Shown one piece after another: positions 1-5,972 of a stretch of DNA of 6,219 bases. The position numbers and the translations under genes are program-made. Position 1 is the first letter of the stretch. Each line of letters begins with the position of its first letter. Location: NCBI GenBank assembly GCA_007280315.1, contig QYQC01000175.1, positions 1-6,219 on the forward strand, read 5' to 3'. This stretch comes from Betaproteobacteria bacterium. Lineage in GTDB: Bacteria; Pseudomonadota; Gammaproteobacteria; Burkholderiales; SG8-39. The notes beneath the pieces were generated by a model. That model was not told the origin of the DNA and did not search any database. It saw only the letters and a program-made list of their open reading frames with translations.

Positions 1-304
1 GCTTTCTTGCAGCGACGAAACTGCCAACGGATTCGAGCAACTGGCCGCGATAGGCCAGGGACAGCGCAACGTTGAAATGGGCCTCGTGCATACCGGGCCG
101 CAAGCGGACGGCGCTGCGAAATGCGCTTTCGGCGGCGGCATGCCGGTCCAGCATCCCCTGTGCCTGGCCCAGGGTAAACCACGCATCCGCATTGCCTGCG
201 TCGCGAACAAGCAGCGCCTCCAGCACAAACACCGCGTCGTCGGCCTGAGCCAGCTGCATCAACGCGTATGCGCGGTCCAGCGTTTCTTGTGGCGATTCGG
301 ACAT
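1..304 (-). CDS. TPR-repeat protein, N-terminal part (runs off left edge)
   Basis: The frame is open from an ATG at 304 to the window edge, giving the first 101 residues. It begins MSESPQETLDRAYALMQLAQ. About three tetratricopeptide repeats can be seen. The clearest spans residues 39-72 and has the TPR spacing of small and large residues (AWFTLGQAQG, then AAAESAFRSAV, then a Pro after RL). A third begins at about residue 73 (HEAHFNVALSLAYRG). TPRs are protein-binding helical hairpins. In bacterial glycosylation loci they often precede a GT41, GT61 or sulfotransferase domain, but any such domain would lie outside the window, so the catalytic role is unknown. There is no good Shine-Dalgarno sequence before the ATG. 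It lies 55 bp downstream of the GT61 gene on the same strand with no terminator-like hairpin between them, so the two are probably cotranscribed. There is no signal peptide, so it is probably cytoplasmic. Confidence 0.85.
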   Translation of the reverse strand, partial: MSESPQETLDRAYALMQLAQADDAVFVLEALLVRDAGNADAWFTLGQAQGMLDRHAAAESAFRSAVRLRPGMHEAHFNVALSLAYRGQLLESVGSFVAARK

Positions 305-359
305 GATCTTGGGAGCAATCGGTTGTAGCGAGGGAATAGGGAAACCGAAGCGAGCGCGC

Positions 360-2183
360 TCAGCAGCCGGCCAGGAACGCCTGCAGCAGTTCGGGTGCGA
401 GCGTGACGTCGCATTCGGCCAGCACCGCGTGCGACGCATAATCCGGCTCCGCGCAAAGATAGCTGAAGTCCTGGCCGATCGGCGCCGACACGTAGTAGTG
501 CCGCGGCTGGTACAGCCCGCGCGCCACGATCACCCCGACCCTGGCATGCGCCGGCGCAATCAGCAGATTGACCAGCACCGCGCCTTCAATCCCGAGGATG
601 ACATCCGCCGACTGAAACAGCGCCAGCTGCTCGGCCGCGCTCATGTCGGTGGCGTTCACCACGACAAAGCCGTGCTGATGGAGCAGCGGCAGCAGTTCCG
701 TCTCGTTGGCCAGCCGGCGCGTCGCAGCGCCTTGCCGCGACAGATAGATGCGCCGCGGCGCGTCAGTGGCCGGTGCAATTCTGCGCGCCAGCTCCCGCCG
801 CAAATGCTGGATGGCAACGGGCGAAATGAAATGGCCGGCCATCACCATCGAAGCGGCGTGCAGTTCGCGGCATTCGAGCATGGCGTCGGCCGGTACCTCG
901 ATGCGCTCGTTCGCGCCATATCCCAGCAACTGCAGCAACTCGTCCTGCCAGCGCGTAAGGCTGGCCTGCACGATCAAAGGCAGGCCGCGCAGCTCCGGCT
1001 GCTGCGCAATCGCCCACAGGCGCGCCAGCGATTCGAATACCCACTGAAAATGGCCGCTGCCCCCGCCGAGCCAGATGCAGGGCTGCTCCACCTTGAGCGA
1101 GCGCGCGGGCACGGCCAGCAGCACGCGACCGTCGTCTGCACAGTGGCGGATCGCGCCGCCCTCGCGCAGCGCGTACTGCTGCGGCAAGCGCACGAACCCG
1201 TCCAGAAACAGCTGGCCGTCTGCGGACAGCAGCAGCAGATCCGTCGGCAACACCCGCAGCGTGGCGGCGCGAACCATGAAGATTTCCAGCGCGAACGGCT
1301 TGGGCAGCGCGAAATGCCGCGACTCCTCCTCGGGAAACGCCCTGGGTTGCGGCAGGCGCAGCCATTGCGGCCGCGCCAGCCGCGTGTAGCGCCCGCCGTT
1401 GGCGGCGCACCACAGATCGATCCGGCCGAGCCGCGCGCTGGTGGGGCGCAACGCGCCGCCCGGCTCATGGCGCAGCGTCTGGACCAGATGCGTCACCGCC
1501 TGGTCCTCGCGGCAGAGCTCGAAAGCCGCCCTGGCGGCAAGCTGGTCAGCATCGTGGTAATCCGCTTGCAGCGGCAACGCAGCGAGCGCGCTTTGCAATG
1601 CGCCGGCCGTGTCACCCAGGGAATATTGCGCCTGCGCGAGCATGAAATGCGCCTCGGCGTTCTCCGGCTGCAGCCGCAACCCGGCGCGCAGCGTCTGCGC
1701 CGCGAGCGCGGATTTGTCCCCGGCAAGATAGATACGTCCGAGCTGGAAGTATACTGCCGGCTGGTCCTGGCGCAGCTGCAGCACGGTTTCAAGATGCGGC
1801 ACCGCCTGCTGCATCAGCCCCTGGTCGCACAGCACCAGCGCGTAGTTGAGGTGCGCGTCGGCAAATTCCGGGTCGAGTTTTATCGCCCACGCAATATGCC
1901 AGGCTGCACTGACAAATTCGCCGAGTGCGCGATAGGCGACGCCGCAATTGTTGTGAATCGCCGCCGTCGTTGCGCCGCCGGCAAGCGCGGCCTCGATCAG
2001 CTTCGTCGCCTCGCGATAGCGACCGCGTTTATGCGCTATCAGGCCGGACAGATGCAGCGCCGTCTGGTGTTCCGGCGCATCCCGCAGTACTTCCCGATAC
2101 AGGCTTTCAGCCTCGTCCAGGTCGCCTTCGTTATGCAAGCGAATCGCGCGTTCCAGCTTTTGTTCGTTGGTTTCCTGATCCAT
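360..2183 (-). CDS. TPR-repeat protein with C-terminal glycosyltransferase family 61 (DUF563) domain
   Basis: This is a 607-residue protein in two parts. Residues about 5-240 are roughly six TPR units, for example residues 9-42 (LERAIRLHNEGDLDEAESLY) and 178-205. Residues about 300-600 match the GT61/DUF563 fold: GSGHFQWVFESLARLW (375-390), RRIYLSRQGAATRRLANE (477-494), a segment resembling the family's Gf-x-V...EQ-x-x-LF (505-523), and GIEGAVLVNLLIAP (531-544), which corresponds to the family's G-x-HGA-x-x-x-N signature. GT61 enzymes transfer sugars to proteins or polysaccharides; the substrate here is unknown. There is no signal peptide or membrane segment, so it probably acts in the cytoplasm. 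The frame stays open up to a TTG at 2255, but I chose the ATG at 2183. The extended -10 box at 2220-2228 lies between the two, and the TPR homology starts just after 2183. In the HGA motif the usual His is Glu533. Confidence 0.88.
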   Translation of the reverse strand: MDQETNEQKLERAIRLHNEGDLDEAESLYREVLRDAPEHQTALHLSGLIAHKRGRYREATKLIEAALAGGATTAAIHNNCGVAYRALGEFVSAAWHIAWAIKLDPEFADAHLNYALVLCDQGLMQQAVPHLETVLQLRQDQPAVYFQLGRIYLAGDKSALAAQTLRAGLRLQPENAEAHFMLAQAQYSLGDTAGALQSALAALPLQADYHDADQLAARAAFELCREDQAVTHLVQTLRHEPGGALRPTSARLGRIDLWCAANGGRYTRLARPQWLRLPQPRAFPEEESRHFALPKPFALEIFMVRAATLRVLPTDLLLLSADGQLFLDGFVRLPQQYALREGGAIRHCADDGRVLLAVPARSLKVEQPCIWLGGGSGHFQWVFESLARLWAIAQQPELRGLPLIVQASLTRWQDELLQLLGYGANERIEVPADAMLECRELHAASMVMAGHFISPVAIQHLRRELARRIAPATDAPRRIYLSRQGAATRRLANETELLPLLHQHGFVVVNATDMSAAEQLALFQSADVILGIEGAVLVNLLIAPAHARVGVIVARGLYQPRHYYVSAPIGQDFSYLCAEPDYASHAVLAECDVTLAPELLQAFLAGC

Positions 2184-2219
2184 CGGGGGCCAATGCGCCG
2201 CGAGAAAATTGTGCGTTTG

Positions 2220-2228
2220 ATTATAGCA
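2220..2228 (-). promoter_or_regulatory. Extended -10 promoter element for the leftward TPR-GT61 gene
   Basis: On the minus strand this reads TGCTATAAT, a perfect sigma-70 -10 hexamer with the TGn extension. No good -35 hexamer lies at 16-18 bp; a TTGTCA at 2255-2250 is 24 bp away, which is too far. Extended -10 promoters can work without a good -35. Transcription would begin near 2213, about 30 nt before the ATG at 2183. This leaves the upstream TTG at 2255 outside the transcript. Confidence 0.6.
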
Positions 2229-2284
2229 ACCCGCTTCCTCCGCCCGGCGTGACAAAGTTGCTGCTGCGCGCGGTGAATGTCCGC

Positions 2285-2290
2285 TAGAAT
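2285..2290 (+). promoter_or_regulatory. Possible -10 box (TAGAAT) for the rightward sugar-biosynthesis operon
   Basis: TAGAAT differs from the -10 consensus at one base and lies in the divergent intergenic region. Transcription would start near 2297 and leave a leader of about 37 nt before the ATG at 2334. The best -35-like sequence (TTGCTG, 2258-2263) is 21 bp away, longer than the usual 17, so support is weak. If real, it rules out the in-frame ATG at 2277 as the start of the first aminotransferase gene. Confidence 0.3.
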
Positions 2291-2333
2291 CCGCCTGTTA
2301 CCCAATTCGGCCGCCCCCGATGGCCGCGGACGC

Positions 2334-3440
2334 ATGAGCAACATCGCGCAGCAAATTCCGCTGTTCAAAGTCTTCATGGCGCCTGAGGCGGCGCTCATGC
2401 CGCGCCTGCGCGACGTGCTCTACAGCGGCGCGATTTCCGAAGGCCCGCCGGTGGCCGAATTCGAACGCCGCTTCGCCGAATTCATCGGCCAGCCGCAAAT
2501 GCTTTCCTTCTATTCCGGCACGGCGGCGCTGCACACGGCGCTTCTGCTCGCCGGCGTCGGTCCGGGCGACGAAGTGATTTCCACTGCGATGACCGCCGAG
2601 CCCACCAATCTCGTCATCCTGCAGACCGGCGCGCAGGTGGTATGGGCCGACGTCGACGCGCGCAACGGCAATCTCGCACCCGACGCGGTGGCCGCAAAAA
2701 TAACGCCGCTCACGCGCGCCATACTCGTGGTGCACTACGGCGGCATACCGGCGTCCATCGCGGCATTGCGCGCAATCGCCGAGCGCCACGGCATCGCGGT
2801 GATCGAGGATGCGGCGCATGCGCTCGGCGCGCGCTACGGCGGCAAGCCGATCGGCGCGCACTCGGAATACACCATGTACTCGTTGCAGGCGATCAAGCAC
2901 ATGACTACGGTCGACGGCGGCATGCTTGCCTGCCGCAACCCGGACGATCTGCCGCGCGGGCGGCGCCTGCGCTGGTTCGGCATCGACCGCGCGGCGCCGC
3001 GCACCGAAGTCGACGTGGCGGAGGTCGGCTACAAATACCACATGAACAATGTCAACGCGACCATCGGACTGGTGCAGCTGGATTACATTAGACCGGTGCT
3101 CGAACGCCATATCGCCAACGGCAGGTACTTCGACGCCGCGCTGCGCGGCATCCCCGGTCTCAGGCTGTGTGCATGGGACGCGGCAGCCGAACCGTCCTAC
3201 TGGTTTTATACGGTGCTCGCCGAGCGGCGCGATGATCTGGCACGCCGCCTGGGCGAACTGGGCATCGGCAATTCGCTCGCACACAAGCGCAATGACCGGC
3301 ACAGCGTATTCGCCGCGAGCCGCTGCGAACTGCCGGGCCTGGACCGGTTCTACGATGCCATGCTGCACATCCCCTGCGGCTGGTGGGTGGACGACGCCGC
3401 GCGCGAGCGCATCGCCGGCGCACTGCGCCAGGGTTGGTAG
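2334..3440 (+). CDS. DegT/DnrJ/EryC1/StrS family PLP-dependent sugar aminotransferase (lysine present)
   Basis: This is a 368-residue protein, a normal length for this fold-type I family. These enzymes transfer an amino group, usually from glutamate, to a keto-sugar attached to a nucleotide. Visible landmarks are the phosphate-binding SGT at 61-63, GDEVI at 78-82, the pyridine-nitrogen Asp159 in IEDAAHALGA with His162, the Schiff-base Lys188 in YSLQAIKHMTTVDGG, the YHMNNVNATIGL segment (235-246) that normally reaches the partner subunit, RND at 319-321, and IPCGWW at 346-351. Two positions after the lysine differ from the common G-E-G-G: here V-D-G-G. I chose the ATG at 2334 because IPLFKV follows directly, as at the start of the next gene; an in-frame ATG at 2277 would add 19 unconserved residues. 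There is no clear Shine-Dalgarno sequence. It is the first gene of a rightward operon. The exact sugar substrate cannot be read from the sequence. Confidence 0.9.
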   Translation: MSNIAQQIPLFKVFMAPEAALMPRLRDVLYSGAISEGPPVAEFERRFAEFIGQPQMLSFYSGTAALHTALLLAGVGPGDEVISTAMTAEPTNLVILQTGAQVVWADVDARNGNLAPDAVAAKITPLTRAILVVHYGGIPASIAALRAIAERHGIAVIEDAAHALGARYGGKPIGAHSEYTMYSLQAIKHMTTVDGGMLACRNPDDLPRGRRLRWFGIDRAAPRTEVDVAEVGYKYHMNNVNATIGLVQLDYIRPVLERHIANGRYFDAALRGIPGLRLCAWDAAAEPSYWFYTVLAERRDDLARRLGELGIGNSLAHKRNDRHSVFAASRCELPGLDRFYDAMLHIPCGWWVDDAARERIAGALRQGW

Positions 3441-3446
3441 CACCGC

Positions 3447-4568
3447 ATGGACAATCGGATTCCGCTATTCAGGGTGCACATGCCGGCGGGCGCAGGCGCG
3501 GCGCTCGAGGCGACACTCGCCGGCGGCACCCTCGCGCACGGCGCCAAGGTGGAGGAATTCGAGCGCAAGCTCGCCGCTTACAGCGGCAATCCGCGGGTGT
3601 GCGCATTGAGCGACGTGTCGGGCGCGCTGACCCTGGCCTTGTTCATGGCGGGCGTGCGCCCGCAGGACGAGGTCATTGTCTCGCCGCTGGTCTGCCTCGC
3701 CACCAGCATGCCGATTGCCAACCTGTTCGCCCAGCCGCGCTGGTGCGATATCGACCCCATGACCGGCATGCTCGATCCGGCCCGGATCGCCGAGCTGGTG
3801 ACGCCGCGCACGAAGGCGATTCTCGGCTGCCACTGGTCCGGCGACGTTGCCGATATCGGAACCTTGCAGCGGATTGCGCACACGCAGGGCCTGAAGCTGA
3901 TCGAGGACGCATCGGAAGCGTTCGGCGCCGAATATCAGGGCCGAAGGCTGGGCAACCACGGCAGCGATTTCTGCGTCTATTCGTTTTCCGCGGTGCGCCA
4001 GATCACCGCCGGCGAAGGTGCGGCGTTGCTGTGTGCCAGTGCCGAGGATCACGAACTGGCGCGCCGCCTGCGCCGCTATGGCATCCATCAGCAGAGCTTC
4101 CGCCTGCCCTCGGGGGACCTCAACGCCGCCAGCGATATCGAAGTTGCCGGCTTCAATTTCTGCATGAACAACATCGCCGCCACGCTCGGCCTCGCCCAAT
4201 TTCCACATTTGGAAGACATAGTCGCGCGCCAGCGCGCCAATGGCCGCCATTACGACAGCGCGCTCGCCGGCGTCTCCGGCCTCACCTTGCTCGCGCGACG
4301 CGGGGATGCGGTGTCGGGCTACTGGACTTATTCACTGCGTGCGGAACGACGTGCGGATCTGATGCGCAAGCTGCACCAGAACGGCATCGGCTGCCAGCGC
4401 CTGCACATACGCAACGACCGCTATGCCTGTTTCGCCGCGGCGCGCCGCGATGACGCCCTGCCCGGCGTGGACCTGTTCGATCGCGAAAACCTGTCCATCC
4501 CCTGCGGCTGGTGGCTGACGGGCGAGGAGCGCGAGCGCATCGTCGACTGCATCCGCGGCGGATGGTAA
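3447..4568 (+). CDS. DegT/DnrJ/EryC1/StrS family protein lacking the catalytic lysine (Lys to Arg)
   Basis: This 373-residue protein follows the first aminotransferase gene by 6 bp and is clearly its paralogue. It shares IPLF-x-V at the N-terminus, YW-x-Y, RND (322-324), IPCGWW (351-356) and a final GW. By eye, about half of the last 80 residues are identical. The cofactor site has changed. The expected Schiff-base lysine is Arg184 (codon CGC, 3996-3998) in YSFSAVRQITAGEGA, and there is no lysine anywhere from residue 151 to 307. The SGT motif is replaced by D-V-S at about 56-58, and the residue three after Asp154 is Glu157 instead of Gln or His. Asp154 itself is kept, as is the MNN segment at 240-242. 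It cannot be an ordinary aminotransferase by itself. It may be a regulatory or structural partner of the first protein, or may use PMP in another reaction, as ColD does with His in place of Lys. The reading frame is intact, so it is not a decayed gene. Confidence 0.88.
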   Translation: MDNRIPLFRVHMPAGAGAALEATLAGGTLAHGAKVEEFERKLAAYSGNPRVCALSDVSGALTLALFMAGVRPQDEVIVSPLVCLATSMPIANLFAQPRWCDIDPMTGMLDPARIAELVTPRTKAILGCHWSGDVADIGTLQRIAHTQGLKLIEDASEAFGAEYQGRRLGNHGSDFCVYSFSAVRQITAGEGAALLCASAEDHELARRLRRYGIHQQSFRLPSGDLNAASDIEVAGFNFCMNNIAATLGLAQFPHLEDIVARQRANGRHYDSALAGVSGLTLLARRGDAVSGYWTYSLRAERRADLMRKLHQNGIGCQRLHIRNDRYACFAAARRDDALPGVDLFDRENLSIPCGWWLTGEERERIVDCIRGGW

Positions 4569-5437
4569 CGCCCAGCGTGATCCGGCCGTGCGCGCCGGCA
4601 GAACTGCCGGCGCTGGTTGCACTGCTCGACCAGGAGTTCATCTTTTCCAAAGACCGCAGGATCTCGCTGGCGCGGCGCCTGCCGGGCGTTGTGCATGCCG
4701 ACAACTGCGCCAACATCCTGCTCGCCTGCCACGGCGAAACTATAGCCGCCTGCGTGGTAATCAAGCGCTTCGACTGGATCGCTCCCGAGCGCAGCTGGCG
4801 CGCGGCCATGATCGGCCTGGTATGGACGAACGCGGCCGAACGCGGCCTGGGCCTCGCGACGCAACTGCTGCGCGCGGCGCAAGCGCGCCTGCACGCCGAC
4901 GGCGCGGCCTTCGCGGTGCTGTTCACGGCGCAGCCGGCGTTCTACCGCCGACTGGGCTGGATCAGCGCCGACTGCGGCTTATACGGCAGTTACGCCGGCG
5001 CAGGCGGCGATGCAGCGCGTTGCACGCCGGTCGATGCCAATGCGATCGAAGCCATGCGCTCACGCCAGAGCGGCGCGTACCTGCGGCGTGACCGCGCCAG
5101 CTACGATGCCCTGCCGCTCCCCAGCGAAAGGCTGGAGATGCGCTCCAGTATTGGCTCCGCAGCCTATTCCATCTACGGCGTGCAGGCTGACCGCGCCTAT
5201 GTCTACGAACTTGGCGGCGAGGCTTCGGGCCGTGCGGCGCTGTGGCAGGACATCTGCGCCGCAGCCGCAACAGTCCACATCAACGAGCGCCGCGGCAGCG
5301 CCTCGGCGCAGTGGTTGTCAACAATACCCGGCACCATCTGGCGCGATCAGGCGCTCGCCATGTGGCTGCCGCTGGCCGAGCCCGACTGCGCGCGCCACTT
5401 CGGCGACTGGTACGTCCCCTATCTGGACCGCATCTGA
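4562..5437 (+). CDS. GNAT-fold N-acyltransferase with a long C-terminal extension
   Basis: This is a 291-residue protein. The N-terminal part (about 5-135) has a GNAT layout. WRAAMIGLVWTNAAERGLGL (79-98) contains the acyl-CoA pyrophosphate-binding loop (R-G-L-G-L-A, 94-99), followed by the helix TQLLRAAQARLHADG. FAVLFTAQPAFYRRLGW (117-133) contains the FYRRLG signature near the end of the fold. Residues about 136-291 form an extension I do not recognise; it may be a degenerate second acyltransferase-like half. The ATG at 4562 overlaps the stop of the upstream gene by 7 bases (ATGGTAA), which indicates translational coupling and a shared job. Next to sugar aminotransferases, such an enzyme commonly N-acetylates or N-acylates the new amino-sugar, and that is my inference here. 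The frame is open upstream to 4511, but that part would lie inside the previous gene and is not GNAT-like. Confidence 0.82.
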   Translation: MVTPSVIRPCAPAELPALVALLDQEFIFSKDRRISLARRLPGVVHADNCANILLACHGETIAACVVIKRFDWIAPERSWRAAMIGLVWTNAAERGLGLATQLLRAAQARLHADGAAFAVLFTAQPAFYRRLGWISADCGLYGSYAGAGGDAARCTPVDANAIEAMRSRQSGAYLRRDRASYDALPLPSERLEMRSSIGSAAYSIYGVQADRAYVYELGGEASGRAALWQDICAAAATVHINERRGSASAQWLSTIPGTIWRDQALAMWLPLAEPDCARHFGDWYVPYLDRI

Positions 5438-5518
5438 TCGACCGCTTGCGCAGCGAAAACGCCGCGCAATCCGGGTATCCTGGAATCTGTTGAAATTCGG
5501 CGCATGACATCGTTAGAC

Positions 5519-5525
5519 AAGGGGG
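5519..5525 (+). promoter_or_regulatory. Strong ribosome binding site that sets the cupin start
   Basis: AAGGGGG lies 8 nt before the ATG at 5534. It is the best Shine-Dalgarno-like sequence in the window and favours 5534 over the in-frame ATG at 5504, which has no purine-rich stretch at a suitable distance. Confidence 0.65.
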
Positions 5526-5533
5526 CACGACAC

Positions 5534-5920
5534 ATGAACAAGGCGGATTGGGTATTCAGCTTGAACGGGGACGCGAGGGGCATTGCGCGCAAGCTCGCAG
5601 AAGGCGTCAACGCCTCCATCTTTCCGGGGGAGAACGTGATGCTGTCGGTGGTGCGCGTCGATGCGAATTCGGCGGGAAGCATACACAGCCATCCCGAGGA
5701 GCAATGGGGCGTGCTGCTCGAAGGGCGCTGCACGCGCATACAGAACGGCGAGGAAGTGGAGGCGAGCGCCGGCGAGTTCTGGCACACGCCCGGCGGCGTG
5801 AGCCACGGCGTACGCACCGGAAACCAGAGCGCCCTTATCCTCGATATCTTCAGTCCGCCGCGCGCCGAATACAGGCAAACCGGCAAAGGTTTCGGCAGTG
5901 CGCTGGTGCAGGAAGGCTGA
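5534..5920 (+). CDS. Small single-domain cupin protein
   Basis: This is a 128-residue protein forming one double-stranded beta-helix cupin domain. Motif 1 is HSHPEEQWGVLLEG (51-64). Its likely metal ligands are His51, His53 and Gln57, in the common H-x-H-x-x-x-Q variant of the motif that ends in Glu. Motif 2 is GEFWHTPGGVSHGVRTGN (80-97), a full match to G-x5-P-x-G-x2-H-x3-N, with His91 as the fourth ligand. A metal-binding cupin is therefore well supported. The reaction is not: small cupins include sugar isomerases or epimerases, dioxygenases and non-enzymatic sensors. It sits 96 bp after the acyltransferase gene on the same strand with its own strong ribosome binding site, so it could be the last gene of the sugar operon or be expressed separately. 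I found no convincing promoter in the gap. It converges on the GT41 gene, 41 bp away. Confidence 0.88.
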   Translation: MNKADWVFSLNGDARGIARKLAEGVNASIFPGENVMLSVVRVDANSAGSIHSHPEEQWGVLLEGRCTRIQNGEEVEASAGEFWHTPGGVSHGVRTGNQSALILDIFSPPRAEYRQTGKGFGSALVQEG

Positions 5921-5954
5921 GTCCGGGGCGGGCGGCCAAGTGTCCGGGCGCTCG

Positions 5955-5972
5955 CGCCGCACTAATGCGGCG
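5955..5972. terminator. GC-rich hairpin between convergent genes
   Basis: A perfect 6-bp inverted repeat (CGCCGC, loop ACTAAT, GCGGCG) lies at the junction of two convergent genes and contains the TAG stop of the leftward gene in its loop. Neither side has a run of T, so it is not a classical intrinsic terminator. A short GC palindrome is also easy to find by chance in DNA of this composition. Confidence 0.25.

Noticed and set aside
303..2252. A 649-codon open frame on the + strand opposite the TPR-GT61 gene
   Set aside because: Its translation is rich in Arg and Gln with no recognisable domain, while the minus strand carries clear TPR and GT61 motifs. It is an antisense shadow caused by high GC.
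2277..2333. An upstream in-frame ATG (2277) for the first aminotransferase
   Set aside because: It lies upstream of the possible -10 box at 2285, has no Shine-Dalgarno sequence and adds residues with no counterpart in the paralogue.
2298..3443. A 381-codon open frame on the - strand opposite the first aminotransferase gene
   Set aside because: It has no domain signature, and the + strand encodes an unmistakable DegT-family protein.
3383..4453. A 356-codon + strand frame overlapping both aminotransferase genes
   Set aside because: It is an Arg- and Ala-rich, low-complexity translation in a shifted frame, so a shadow.
5438..5533. A possible promoter or terminator before the cupin gene (TATCCT at 5475, TTGAAA at 5490, a short hairpin near 5445-5457)
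   Set aside because: No -35/-10 pair has acceptable spacing and match, and the hairpin stem is only about 4 bp, so none is supported.
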